Of a stretch of 64,000 nt of DNA, positions 20,691-33,800 are shown piece by piece (the stretch's first letter is position 1; the number at the start of each line of letters is the position of its first letter). The position numbers and the translations under genes are program-made. The notes beneath the pieces were generated by a model. That model saw only the letters and a program-made list of their open reading frames with translations, was not told where the DNA came from and did not search any database. Origin of the DNA: Haemonchus contortus (lineage: Eukaryota; Nematoda; Chromadorea; Rhabditida; Trichostrongylidae). The stretch covers positions 6,882,437 to 6,946,436 of the forward strand of contig LS997563.1 of the NCBI GenBank assembly GCA_000469685.2, given 5' to 3'.

Positions 20691-23600
20691 CTATTTCTGC
20701 GTAGGAATGGATTTCACTCTTATGGTTCGCGTCGTTGGGCTTGAAGATGACATTCCAACGTTTTTGCAGTTCATTGTGAATAGCGTAAGAATAAACTTGC
20801 GATAATCCTTTATAAAAGTAAGACTTATCAGTGGGCTTGTTAAAGGAAATAGAGCCATCAGTATTCCTATAGTGATGCCCAACCAATGAGGTGACGTGGC
20901 GCCCGTAAACAGTAGACCATACATTGTATATAGTGGAATATGGAGAAGAACAATTGGACATGCTGTCTAAAACTTGTCTTTAAGGTAATAGTAAAACTTA
21001 ATGAAATTAAATTTTTCCAAGGCAAACAGGTGTATAGCACCAGTCGCAAAAGTTCTAAGAACAAGAACATTATCTCGAACAATTATTGTAAAGCGATCTT
21101 TCTCGATACTACTAAAATAACCCGTTTTCCATTTTGAGGCCCATATCTCAAGGCCGAGTGTAATTCGACCCAATGGTTAAATGACACAATCCAGGCATTA
21201 CTTGAACATCGCAGAATTCGCAGAAAACGAGACGCCTATCCCGCCTACTGCAAAAGCAAATAAGGAAAATGTAAGAGGATAGGTGAAGTCTACGGAAAAA
21301 AGGAGTACAGTCAATTCCTTCTTGCTATCCTTGAAATTCACATATTCATCTTAGGGAAAATCTAGAAACCGATGTCATCTTCTCTATTTCTAAGGTCCTG
21401 ACGAAGGCGACAACGCCGAAGCGTTGGCCAAATACAAGTTTCAAGGCTACACAGAACACCTTTATACTGAGACTCAAATGATGCCAAGATTCGTCAAAAG
21501 TCGATCATGGTCAATATAGAAACCGATTTTAACGCAAACTGCGGCTTTAACCTTCAGTGGTGAAAAGGGCTGGGTTTGATCTGGTGAAGGCTTCATACAC
21601 GTTGAAAGATTTTAGTTAAGTCAGTCACGAATAGCTACCCTTTCTTTAGGTTCCGCCTAGCATATGAGGACATGAAGACCTCTACATAAAAAAAGTAAAT
21701 TTTGATTCGCACTACTAATGATAGTACAAATAATATTGGTTGTAGCATGTGAAACAGTTGAATGTATCGATACCTGAAGCAGAAGTACCATGAGCAGTTG
21801 TTGATGGGAACGACGTGTTTGAGTGCTCATCATTTTGACATGGGCGAGATGAATATGGATATACATAGCAAACGAAAGGCCAACGCAACCAATAGCCAAG
21901 ACCAGCACTAATGCCTCCACCAGTAAAATGAAACGTGACGTAGTTAAATCATACTGTAACACTGGTTATGATCTATTGCTTCAAATTAGATAACATCAGC
22001 GAAGCCATTACGCCACACTGATTAACCCAACAGTTTAGCTGAGCGTATTTCGTGGAAATTTATGTGGAGAAGACAATCACACATGCCGTTTTCAAAGGAG
22101 ATATGTAGCGTTGTAGCACCGAAAGGCTACCTAGAATGGCTCATAATTCGGTTAGCACGTCCATTGTCGTATTGATGGGAGTATCAAACAGTCACGTTGA
22201 AGGTGGCTAGCAGGATAGATTGTTTTTTAATATAATTATGGAGTGGGAGGGAGTGGTGTAGTGCAAGTGGACTCGCATCACACATTTATGGTCACGAGTT
22301 CGGAACCCGAATCGATATCCGTCTGAACCAACAAGCCTTCTATCACTTTAGAATGGAACTTCGTCATTCCGCTCCCCGTGCCCTGTTTCCTCCATCGGTA
22401 CACACTCGAGAGAGCGGTTCATTGAGCGTGATTTGAAGCTTGCTCTTCAACAGTGGTCTGCCCGCATGCCCCAATACTTCAAAACAAGATGCCCGTAATT
22501 ATCCACTCAGTTTGCGCCAAAAATTAAAAACCACTTCGTGGAATGCAAGTAAGAATGTAACCGTCCTATACAATAAAGGCGCAAAATACAACAATATTAA
22601 ACTAAGATAACAATATCGAACTATGAAGTACATTTTTATATAATAATTGTAAATAAGAGCCCAATTACAAACAACCTGTGTAGTATACACACATATATGC
22701 AAGCATCATAATCCCTTCAAAGAAGCTTGTGGTAGAGGCACAGTTTCTGAGCTGCATAACATCCTGTGCTCCCATCGGAGCTCTTTGGGCATTCTGGGCT
22801 TAAGCATCCGGCTCTCATCAACGGCACGATCTTTGCCACTCCAGGATGATCTGCTGAATAGGAGGCTGGTGCTCAACAACGGACGTTAGAAAACAGGAGT
22901 ACGGATATGGGGGAGGGAGAAAGGAAGGATGGAGAAGTAGGTGATGGTAGAAGAGGAGTCGAAGGACGGCTATCGATGGACCTCGGAAAACAGACGATGG
23001 CCTTCGAATGAGCGCGGACAGACTTGCCACGTGGCATTCGATCACGTTCCTATCGGTACGCTAGCCACTTGGTGGTTCTAAAGTTTCCATTGTAGCACAA
23101 AAAATAGAAGCGGTGTCAATTTGGAAAAACGGGAGTAGTTTTCTGTTTGTATCGTTTCGAAAAACTTATAGAATTACTGAATGTGACCTATTCGAGGAAA
23201 TACTGTTTTAGGAAAAAAAAACGAAATAAACTTACAGTAATAGAAATACCCATGAAGGTCGCATCACTGATATCAAACTGTTGGTGTTCGATGACAATAT
23301 CTCTTATACTTCGGACGAATTCTTTGCTTGGCCATCCACTATACACATTCATTGCTATCCAGTTTACAACGATAGCAATGTTGATAAGAGTGATCAACAG
23401 TAGCCATTTTGATGAAGCATAAATGTTCAGACTTAGCGGTCTAGAATGGTACAAGAAAGTCGTGGTAAAAGGAAGTTCTATCGCACAATATTGGATCGAT
23501 ATTCGTTTGTAGGTTTATTATTTCGGTATATTGTGCTGTTATGAGTCAATTCGTCAGTTGTGCTGTGACATGTATCGTTTCATTGGACTTTCAAGCAGTG

Positions 23601-26414
23601 TTGCCTCTGTTCTCCAAAAAAACAAACACTTTTATTTATTTCATACTTCACAGAGTTTTGGAATACCATTTTGAGGTAAAAAGAGTAAGTTCTGGTAGAG
23701 AGCAGTGAATCGATGACGAAGAAATGAGAAAACCCGTCAACAAGAAAATAAGGTTATTTAGAAGTAGTGAAAACAGAGGATGTAGATCACCATAACGTAA
23801 AAAGCTTGAAAGAGGTATTCGGACGGAATTTCAATTGTTGAAATTCGGTAGGAATCTTACTGCACCAAGCCGAAATGTCCACAACTGCCTCCAGTTATCG
23901 CTGTAAGTCGCGAGTAGTTGTTTGAATTTCCAAGATGGGTTTCTTTGTAAATGGTGCTGCCTCTACAGAGCCGTTGTTGAAACTCGTCCGTTTTTAGGTG
24001 TGATAGATGTAAGACTGCCAGCCTTTGTTACTGGTTACTTGGTAGGAAAAATGTTTTGGAAATCAAGCTTTTGGAGTTTTACAAGAACAGCCCCACAGGT
24101 CACTACAGGAGCTGGGCAAGCGCTCTTATGCCACGGAGCAGCAAATACTTTGATGTTGAGTACGGGTACGCGTTTTGTGGTGGCTTTCTTCATTCTAACT
24201 TTCTTCGGTCGAAATTCTAGCGTGTACAAAAACGAAAAATTCGACTCACCTACAAAGCTGAAAATACTTGTGAATAAAATTATTTGTGACGAAGATCATT
24301 GACGAAACAAATGTCATACTGTACAGCAACATAACAAAGGGGCCAATCATCCATTCGCCACCTCGTCCAGTTGAGATAAGAAGGAATACATAGTTGAACG
24401 TAATAGCTTGCTGAGAACAAAAGATTCAGGTATGAATATTTAAACTTTTAAAGGTGAACTTTTAAAATTAACGATAAACCACGCTGTTATGAGGGAAGCT
24501 GAAATAAATACAGTGGCGCTCGACAGTCTTTTTAATTCATATTTTCTTAGCAGAGTAAAGTGGGAAATTTTGATATGTATAACTAAAGCATATTCCACAA
24601 TATCCAACGCAGCAATATCCACGTTATTAGAGCAAAGTGTTTTTTGCGGTAGCAGATTTCGCTAAAAGCAAAGTTAGGAGCGCCTGCCGTCATCCGCACC
24701 TTATGTGCGTTTTTCTTCTCTACTGTGTTCAGCATTAGCGCTCGTACACTTTAGACTTGGCAGGAAGGAAAGAAATTCCATAAGGACCATCATTCGTAGT
24801 TTCGGTTGATTATGAGTTCAAGCCCTTTGAGATATCTGGTACATGGTCAGACTGCAGGATTATCACTTGTATCACCTATACTCCCATTTCCTTTCCCCGA
24901 TTTCCTCGAGCGGGCGCCAGTAACGTCTCAACTCGTTCCGTCGCGAGCCAGAATAGTCCAGTGAATCGTACTCGCTCAAGGGACACGGAGCAGAACATTC
25001 CTTTCGTCCAGAGCTTTCATGAAAGCTGCGACCATCTCGTTCATCACAATATCGCATGTGGTCTTCGACCTCTTGGCGTCATCGACAATTCCTGATCTTC
25101 GTTCATCGAAGGAGCTCGGAACTTCGGATTCCATTTTGCACTTGCGTGTGTAGAGAAATTCCAAGCATCGCCCTTTCCACAGCGTGTTGAATAACGCAAA
25201 CTGCATGCACATCCTGCTTTCGTAGAGTCCAAGTCTCTGAGACATACGTCAAAGCAGGAAGGACTGCATCATCGAAAAGGTGAGCGCAGAGCCCGATGTT
25301 CATCGTGTTCTTCACCACTCCCTCAATGTTCTTAAGTGCTCCCCAAGCCACGCGTATCCGTATACTCAGTTCCAGAGCTAGGTCGTTCGGCATTCGACCT
25401 CGACCTAGATACACATAGCTGGAGCATTCAGAGACAGTCGTCCCGTTTAGCGTGAAAGGAGCATCAGGCGCCAGTCCGTTTCGCATGAACATTGCCTACG
25501 TAACGTTCAGCCATAATCCGATCTTTCCGCAAGCGTTGTCGAATTCGGCAAGCATTTGTTCCTCCTCCTCGGTGTATTTGTTATAAGCGCGATGTCATCT
25601 GCAAAGCGGAGATGATGAAAGTAACGGCCGTCGACCTTTACTCCCATGTTTTTCCATTCCATATAACGCATGGCATTCTTGAGAGCGGCACTGAAAGGTT
25701 TTGCGAGACAGTATCGCCTTGTCGAGCCCCTCTCTTCACGTTGACGATGACTCCGTCATAGAACAAACAAATGAAGAAGCATTTGGCCGAAGACTTTTGA
25801 GCGCTTCTGTATAACACCAATGTCTGCCACTGGAATGGGCTCATGGACTCAAGTCTGGTGAAGTTTCGGAAAAGACAGTCAAATTTTCGCTTGGGAGTAA
25901 TCAATTAGCTCGTCACCTTCCCCGTGTAATTGTCCTCTGTAATCCTATCAATGCCCTTCCAACGCTGCATGAGCTAGTACCAGGGAAACTTGAGCTTTCA
26001 ATTTTTTGGTGCCAAATTACTCTGAAAAGTATTCAAAAGACCCTTAGGTTTTCATAAGGGAATCTGAGATTCCAAAACAGCCATTACGATTTCAACGAGT
26101 CCAACACGGGCTCTTGGGAATTCCCTTTTTTTATATGTTTGGAATCTTTTTAGGAAAACAACAGAACAACTGACCGGTGCAATTAGAAAAAAAGTGATAG
26201 CAGAGACGAGGTTTTGGATAATCGATAGAATAAAGAAATAATTATAAGAACGTGTCTTCAAGGGCCGGTAGGAGAACACGAGGAAAAGGAGGATATTCAT
26301 CACGCAAGCCATACAGCAGATACATTCAACAACCACTGTGAATGTGCTACGGACAGCACTTGGACTAGGATATTCATCTAAGAATTTATATGTGGTATTC
26401 GGCATGTACTGCAT
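20691..26414 (-). CDS. Str-superfamily 7TM chemoreceptor gene 3 (intact)
   Basis: Five exons, 353 aa: 26175-26414, 24250-24410, 23236-23440, 21774-21953, 20691-20966; phases 0, 2, 0, 0 and every boundary GT-AG. Residues 1-80 carry TM1 (VECICCMACVMNILLFLVFS) and TM2 (FFILSIIQNLVSAITFFL); 81-133 TM3 after STGRGGEWMIGP; 134-202 TM4 (LINIAIVVNWIAMNV) with GWPSKEF; 203-262 TM5; 254-285 TM6 (QLLMVLLLQ, then PIVLLHIP); about 290-312 TM7, followed by KDYR at 315-318 and a Ser/Thr-rich tail. The Q..L...Q...P.......IP and (K/R)DYR pattern is that of the nematode Str superfamily (str, srj, srd, srh, sri). Such receptors usually sit in sensory cilia and signal through G proteins; ligand unknown. ATG 26414 lies two bases after TTTCAG. 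Intron 1 contains an antisense-neutral RTE fragment on the same strand. Confidence 0.9.
21411..21445 (+). other. CTGACGA-stem-GAAGCG motif
   Basis: CCTGACGA, a GGCG..CGCC hairpin, then GAAGCGTTGGCC. Related strings occur on the minus strand at about 54,921-54,955 and 57,045-57,095 and, more weakly, on the plus strand near 55,745 and 55,885. It resembles a hammerhead ribozyme core but has an extra A before the stem and a non-standard base after GAA. Intron 4 of gene 3. Confidence 0.3.
22236..22330 (+). repeat. tRNA-derived SINE head
   Basis: GTGGTGTAGTGCAAGTGG, CATCACACATTTATGGTCA and box B-like GAGTTCGGAACCCG. Intron 3 of gene 3. Confidence 0.55.
24865..25905 (-). mobile_element. Decayed RTE retrotransposon fragment
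   Basis: Minus-strand reverse transcriptase remnants in several frames: VNVKRGARQGDTVSQNLSVP near 25.74 kb, HHLRFADDIAL (the YADD box, as FADD) near 25.61 kb, APFTLNGTTVSECSSYVYLG near 25.44 kb, LPALTYVSETWTLRKQD near 25.25 kb, and a C-terminal FMKALDERNVLLRVP then RRYWRPLEEIGE near 24.9-25.0 kb. The endonuclease half is missing and the frame is broken. It is a different RTE family from the 16.6 kb element. Located in intron 1 of gene 3, same strand. Confidence 0.85.
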
Positions 26415-26424
26415 TTCTGAAACA
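26415..26424 (-). promoter_or_regulatory. Candidate trans-splice acceptor, gene 3
   Basis: Minus strand CTGTTTCAG, AA, then the gene 3 ATG. Identical spacing in gene 2. Confidence 0.45.
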
Positions 26425-26959
26425 GTTCAAAATCTATTTTTTAGAGACTGTTTTCAATCACTTTATAAAACGCAATATCTGAAAAGGCTGAGCGAGATCA
26501 GGTTTTGTGAATAAGAAGCCCTAAAGGCAGGTGTAGTGCATGACGGCAGATATAAATATAAGTAAAAACTAGATAAAATAATAGTCTGGTCCCTAATCTC
26601 ATATTTCAGCTTGTTTACGTGCCGGATATCAGCTGGATAGCATGAATTAGGTAACCCCTAAGGATAGAAGCTTTCCTAGGTAAAAGCTTGGGCTTGCCTT
26701 TCTGCTCATAAGTGAGCAGGGTATATTAAATGCCCATAGAAAGCCTATCGAGTCTTATGAAAAACAGGAACGATAGGTCTAGTTTGTAACGAGGCCCGAC
26801 GTAAAAATCAAATAATAAGTAATTGACTTGGATACGCGCACAGAAAATCAGAGCTACTTAGGAAATCTAATATATAGGGTGTACTTTATAGAGGAGAAAT
26901 CTATTTATTCTGAGACATTGCGAAGGAAATAAGGTTAGATATGTCTTTTAGATGACGCT

Positions 26960-27200
26960 GCCAGAATTAGTGCAGAGGCAAGTGCCGGCGTACAACCACC
27001 CACACATTCTCCGGGTTTGATTGCCTGATCCACATTTACCCAAACCAATTGAGGCTTCCATTCTTCCAGGGTCTTGCGAACTGGTCCCATACTCGTCTAA
27101 AAGAATATGAACACCATCTTGTACATCGGCTTAACAACGCCAGCCATTGTATAAGCCACATACTCATTCAAACGCTACTAGGATTCTGGATGAAAGTCGA
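26960..27200 (+). repeat. tRNA-derived SINE, full copy
   Basis: Head with GGGTTTGATTGCC, body with CTGGTCCCATACTCGTCT, TGTACATCGGCTTAAC, TTGTATAAGCCACATACTC. Paralogue of the interrupted copy at 15.5-15.9 kb; supplies the empty site for the family B insertion. Confidence 0.65.
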
Positions 27201-27284
27201 ATGAGGGAGATGAGGGAGTACATCTAAAAAGGGTTTCATTTGCGACACCACACTTAACTTCCATTTAACTTCCCCTCTGAAAGG

Positions 27285-27360
27285 GCGGAAGTGGATTAGC
27301 GGCAAGTGGCGCACTATGACACACAAATGGTCACGGGTTCAAATCCAGGATCGATAACTG
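27285..27360 (+). repeat. tRNA-derived SINE head
   Basis: TGGATTAGCGGCAAGTGG (box A side), GCGCACTATGACACAC, and GGGTTCAAATCC as box B. Confidence 0.65.
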
Positions 27361-27689
27361 CCGAATGTATGGACGCATCCTACTGACGGTGATTAACGCA
27401 GCGAGACCTGGCCCGATTATCCCAATGAGAAAAAAGATCAAAACAAAGATGGCAAAGAGATCAAGCAAGAATGGGATAGTATACAGCAAACAAGATGATC
27501 AATTTATTCATTTTCGATATTTTTAAGTGAATCGCTCAAAATAAAGGTGAAAGGCAGATTGAGCCACCTTCCACTGAGAAAAATTGCGTACGCACTAGAT
27601 TCTGTAATGAATGGGCAATTATGGGCTCCTATTTCCGTTTATATCTCATTACAGAAATTATCGAGGACTAATTATTGAGGGCACGTGGT

Positions 27690-27813
27690 GATAATTACAC
27701 ATTCATCAAACTACTCTGAAATTTTTTTATCTCAAACAAAAATTATCCCTCGATAATTACACATTCATCAAACCACTCTGAAATTTTTTTATCTCAAACA
27801 AAAATTTTGTTTA
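27690..27813. repeat. 62-bp tandem duplication
   Basis: The unit starting GATAATTACACATTCATC repeats with period 62; the copies differ by few bases (ACTACTCTG versus ACCACTCTG). Absent from the paralogous position near 16.1 kb. Confidence 0.75.
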
Positions 27814-27999
27814 CATCAGATGACGGAATACGGCGCTTTTGCCCATCTTCTGTGAGGAATCACCGCATAAATTCTGGACAGGGGAGAGGGCAGGTTATAC
27901 TCCAAATCTCCCACGTTAACCAGCCTCGTTTCTGGGCTGCAACAATACATTTGACCTCCAATCAGAGTTGTAGAAGTGTTAGAAGTGTGTTTCAAATGC

Positions 28000-28200
28000 G
28001 TATGTAGCTTATACAGTGGCTTGCGGGGGCCAGCCGATGTACAAATCAGTGCATTTATCCTCCCAAACGAGTTTGGTACTGATTAACCGAACCGAAGGGG
28101 TGAAAGGTTTGGTTGGCGTGGGTGGATGACGATACGAGATTTGAGCTCGTGACCATGCGTGTGTGATAGTGCGCTATTCGCCTCTACACTTCCTCAATTC
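28000..28200 (-). repeat. tRNA-derived SINE; empty site of the RTE
   Basis: Minus strand: GTAGAGGCGAATAGCGCAC, ACACACGCATGGTCACGAG, a degraded box B, then body AGTACCAAACTCGTTTGGG, GCACTGATTTGTACATCGG. Paralogue of 16,410-16,604 without the RTE. Confidence 0.65.
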
Positions 28201-30897
28201 TATCTAAAACAATTTTTCTAAAAAAATGTAAAATGAAGGGAAATGAAATGAACGGTCTATTCCAGAACAATAGGTCAGTATCCATCATCTTAGTTGAATG
28301 TATACGTCGGTGCCAAATGAAGCTTCTTCTCGACATCAAAGAAAAACACAAGCTGTCAAGTCATTCAAGAATACTCTTCCAAAAAAGTTAATTGTAAATG
28401 TTTCTCAAAAAAGGCTAGTTTTCCTTTGCCTGATGCCTCACTGATAAGGGAAGTTTTGGATGAACGTTACAACAGAGAAAGTTGAGGGATATCATAGGAT
28501 CAATGGGTGTAAGAGATGGGGCAAGCCGCTCTTGTATAGCAGGCCCACATTTTCTATCCCACAGACAGCCTCATTAATGATTGATTCGTAATTTCAAGGG
28601 TATTGTAGAGGTAACAAGTAAAATAGAGGGGTATTCAGCTCTTAAGCACATGCATAGTAGAAAAAGTAAGTACATTAAGTAAATGACAACGGGTCTATGA
28701 GCAAAGTAATTGTGCATCAGACCGTGCTCCGCGCGCATCCCTTTCAGACTCTCCCTTTATAAAATGTAAAGACCCCTGTTAACACACAAGAAGGAGAATT
28801 AGAAATCATAGGAAAGTACTCCATATCTCTTAGTGTCATGTGGGAGCCCGGGTAGACACCCAATAACTTTCATTCCTGCAGCGTATCTCCTTCTATCAAG
28901 GGAAAATAATGCCCTATATTCGGATTTTTGAAGTCTTTTTCGAGTTTTCAGTGACTCACGTTCCCCAGACCCTAGGCGTACTTAATGCCTCCAAGAAAAA
29001 ATTCTCATAATACAAGCATTTGGAATCCCTCGTTCATTTTCAATACAATGCCACATCTTCCGTAAGCTGAGAAAACATTGCACAGACGGTTGATTTGAAT
29101 GGCCAATCAATATCAATCGATCATTGCAATTAGGTGGATTGGCTGTTTTTCCATGTTGCCCTGCAATGCTTGTGATGAGAGCTGAGTTCAATTAAGAAAT
29201 AGTGAATGATCGGTAAACAATATAAAACCCCCTTCTCCATTATCCAGAGTGGAGATACAATTGACCGTCCTTCCCAGATGTGTCAAACAGACGAAGAAAG
29301 AAGCAAATGAAGAAGGCTAGCCGTTCAGCTGATTAACAGTCCCGATGATGTCAAGAAACGTATCATTTCAGGTGGTCTGGGCCGTTGTTATTGTAAGGCG
29401 GATATCTCACCTGCATAATTACCTCTTACAAACATCTATTACAAACGGGAAACGTTTGATTTTCTTAAATTATTGTCAAAAACAATCCCTTTTCCAGTTG
29501 TTCACTTCAATTGTGGGTATAGAAAATTAAGGCTTTGAGTCCAGGTTCTTCTCATGACTCTGCAGAAGCAAAGGATGACTAGGTCCAAAGTTTGAATTTT
29601 TCCAAAACTCTTAGAATCCTTCGAAAGTACGTCGCTTATAGATAGGGTTCCATCACAGCAAATGCTAAAGAACATTTCTGACTGCAGAAGTATGAACGTG
29701 CGGATCTCCCAATTTAGAGACAATTTCCAAATATGTGCTTATAATGAGAAATTCATCCACTAAGCAAGCACAACTAGAACTTACTAAGAAAAACCTCGAA
29801 ATGAGAGAATAGTGAAAATTCAACGTAGGAAGAGCATCGTGAGCTCCTCAAAGGCGAAATCAACCTAATATACCAACTCACGGCATATTTACGACACCGC
29901 TGTCGCCTATCAGTCATTAGCCAGCGCGAAGTATGAATGCAGCAATTACTGCCCAGTCTCTTTCTATGTATTCAAAATCTACCGTGCTCTTAAGAACGGT
30001 TAGTTTATCTTTTCCGTGTAATTAGATGCATAGTAAAAGGAGCTTCGGAGAACTTGATGTTTATCGAGAGTGTTATTACGTGGGGTTGGTTGATCTTTCT
30101 TCCTGTTTTTCGGTTTTTACAGCTTTAATTCAAGCTAAAGCTACTATTTGGAACTTCTTAGGAGGTGATCTAAAAAGCATATGAGGATCACTCTACCTCT
30201 ACTAGGTTAAACTTTCGAACAGATTGAAAAAAACTCCTTGGAGGTCCACGGTTTCTTCGAACCCAAGATCGCTGGGATTGCGGAAGTAAATGTTCTATCT
30301 TTTTTACTCCCATACTTCAGTGAACGATCACCAATTTTTTTCCTGCGTGAATGTAAGAAGTGGGAGCTTTCGCCTCTGGAGCATTATCAAAACAGGCGTG
30401 TTCATGGGAGAAAGTCAAGTCACGCTCTGAATAGGTTCTTCCTGCTCCTTATCTTGTGAGAACCAATCGAAAGTTTTTTGTAATCGCTTTGCGGTACGAA
30501 CGATCCGTCAGGTCCATTGGAGCGACTGATAGATATATTACAATAGTATTCTCCAGAATTTCGGTAACTCCCCTGAAGAGCCTTTTTTAACGCCCTGAAA
30601 CTGGTGTGTGGCTTCCCACCTCGAGCGCTGTGCTCGAAAGTTGGAAGGAGAACTCTTTCTTTTCCTATCTGAAGAATATGAGCATACTGTAGTCAGATAC
30701 TAATCGGGAGGGATGCGGTTACTATCCTTACGAATAAGCTAGCAAAAAATAAGTAGGACCATGCCTGCCTTCCCTTGAGCTCAGTTTTTTCCAACAGAAA
30801 ACTGTGGCCCCATCTCAATCTTCAAGTTGATGTGATGACGTATACTGTAGCACCGGAAGAAATCGATATGCACAAAAAACGCACAGAATTAAACCGT
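28200..30897. other. Intergenic between genes 3 and 4
   Basis: To about 29.0 kb it is the end of duplication copy B; beyond that nothing was recognised. Small open frames have no family features. Confidence 0.5.
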
Positions 30898-33800
30898 TTA
30901 GGGTTCAGTTTTATTAGATCCGGTAAGACCAGCTTTCACATGAACAACATTCTTTGACGATCTCTTTGGCATTCCTCCAAATGCCTTACAATTTATCCAG
31001 AATAGCTTTGATAAAATAAATCTACGATAGTCTTTTATAAATGCAAATATTGTTATTGGACTTATCAATGGGAATAACGCCATCAGTATTCCAATGGTGA
31101 TGCCTAACCAATGTGGTGATGTAGCTCCAGTAAACAGTAGACCATACATTGTATACATTGGAATATGCAGTAGAAAAACTGGACATGCAGTCTAAAACAT
31201 ATTCTGAAAGTCATAATAAAACTTGTAGGCATTTAATGTTTCCTGGACAAAAATGAGAGGTGTAACTCCATTTGAAGGAATGGGAGAATAGAATCTCATC
31301 TGAAAGATGAAAAATCAACGAACTTTTCGGTGTTCTTCATGCCCCATTATTTGTAAAATACAATTGTTGTATTGAAGACACAACTCACGATAATTTTGGG
31401 GTGTCTGAACGAATAAAAGAAGTGGTAGTCTAGAGTAAAGCAAAAGTAGCGAAGAATACGCGAAAACCGGAGTATTCAGAGAGGTAGGAGGCTCAAAAAA
31501 GTAGCAGAATTGGGAGCTGGACAATGTGACGACAAAAGTTGCATGAAAAGCGTATTTGGACGAGCTGTCCAAATGTGTGCCATTGCGTACATCTGGTTTC
31601 CTGCGTACAGCGTGCAGCGGGGGACGGTCAAGTCGTGCGTCCGAGGGTGCGCGCGGCAAATTGCGCGGCGAAACCCATACATATTCTGACGACTTTAGCG
31701 CCTACTATTTGGGCCCAATTTTGAAGTACAGTGGAATAGTAGGATCAGCTGACCTTACTAATCTACCTTACTTCAGATTTGGGACCCAATGATAGGCGCC
31801 GGAGTCGTCCAAATTTGCCACGAACTTCGCCGCGCAAATTGCCGCGCGCACCCTCGGACGCACGACTTGACACACACCCGCGTGCAGCGTGTGATACCGG
31901 TATTGAGCCCTATCTAGATTGTTTCTAGATCCCACAGTGTCCCTGTGCCATCCTTGGGGTAGCAGACTCATGTTAGGAAGAAAACTTAGGAACCATCTCC
32001 GTCGTAAACTGTGCCACGAATAAGGAACAATGGAAATGATACGGGAAGTTATACAGTGAAATAGAATAGATTGTTCACTGGATGTCCGGGACCCACACAA
32101 TGATGCCTCTAATTGAATCTCAAAAAAATCTATACAGGACTACATTAATTTAGTCGGCAATACTGAAGTTTCTTCATTCTTTTTTCAGGCACTATTTACC
32201 CTTTACTGCCCCACCTTGTCGAGAATGGGCTGGATTTCTACCGAATTTTTTCAAAGAAGATGAAACCGGCTAGAAACTTGCCTACAGGGGTAATTTGACC
32301 AGTAGAACACGAATATTGCATCCATTTGTCATAAAGATGCCTAGCGCTCGCGCTACAGGCGCCTGCGCCAAATCGCTGGGTCACCGATCCTGACTAGTGT
32401 CCCAAACGTTTTCATGATGAGTGGATGCGATATTCGTGTTCTACGGGTCAAATTACCCCTCTAGGCAAGTTTCTAGCCGGTTTCATCTTCTTTGAAAAAA
32501 TTCGATAGAAATCTAGCCCTTTCTCGACAGAATGGGGCAGTAAAGGGTAAATAGTGCCTTTTTTCAGTACCTGAATCAACAGTAGGGTCAAAATCTGGCG
32601 ATGATTCGTACGTGTCAGATTGCTCATTGACATCCGAGAAATAAAAAGTTGAATCATCACTGCACATAAAAGACCGACACATCCAACCAGGAACATCATC
32701 ACCAGTGCTTCCACCAATAAAATGAATGAAAACATAGTCAAACCATGCTGAAAAGACCTCGAATGTTTACTTGACTGCTTTGGTGTTCGAATTTATGTTC
32801 ATCTTTCATGCATATTTGATTTAAATAGGATAATCGACGAAATGGAGCGAATGTGGTGTAGTAGCAAATGGAGCACTATCACAGGCATATAGTCGGAAGA
32901 TCCAATTCCAAGTCAGTACTTCTACAAATCTAAATGGAGCAGAAAGAGGTTTTACTGGGGCCAAAGACTTCGTCCTTTCCTCAGGTACTTTTTCAGGCAC
33001 GCTCTTGATGACACAGACTCTTCCCACTGAGTTTTTCTCATATTTTTAATAATTGTAAAAAAAATTCTAGATCACCCTACAACTCATTAGTTCTAGATAA
33101 GTCAGGATGATAAAAAAACTTACGTAGAGTGAGATTCCCATGAAGGTAGCTTGGAGAAGATCGAAATTATAAAAATTGAGTACCATATTCCTGAAGTAAT
33201 GGGTGAACTGCTTGCTTGGCCATCCACAACACACATTCATCAACAACCAGTTCACAATAACAGCAGCGTTGATGAAACCAATCAAAACTAGCCACTTTGT
33301 CGAAGCGTAGATATTCGATTCCAGAGGTCTACAATATTTAAAACTTATTAAGAAGGAACAACGCTTTGCTCCGATGATGATGCCGTTAAGAATAATGGGA
33401 CAATAGATTTGTATTTGAGCAAAAAAAAAATCGTGGTAAGTAGCCCTTCGGAGAATGAGATGTTGGTGGATTTTGCTGAAAACTTGGGTTCTCTGTAATC
33501 AAGGTCCTGTTATTGCAATCAGTTCTAGGGTATATATTAGGTTGATGCATAATTATTGCGGATTTTTTCGCGGCTTTTTTTTCTCTCGATAGAATTCGAA
33601 TATTGAGTTCGGGTTTTTTCTAGAAATGATCTACTTGGATTCCTCTACAAGAATATACTCAAAAAACCATCCACATATTCGCAAAACTAGGCTTTATCAC
33701 TTCGAGAAAGATCGGAAGGTGGCCCAGTCATTCCGCGATCTCAGTAACTTTTCAGCGATCGTTCATTAGGTGATCTAGCGAAAGTACACATAACTTCCTG

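Larger units (their letters stand above)
20600..29000. repeat. Segmental duplication, copy B
   Basis: Counterpart of 8,500-20,560; carries intact gene 3 and the empty sites of the RTE and of family B element 1. It has its own private insert, the decayed RTE fragment in intron 1 of gene 3. Confidence 0.75.

Noticed and set aside
31315..32100. Frames of 60-114 codons on both strands
   Set aside because: They run through the inverted arms of family B copy 2 and its flanks.
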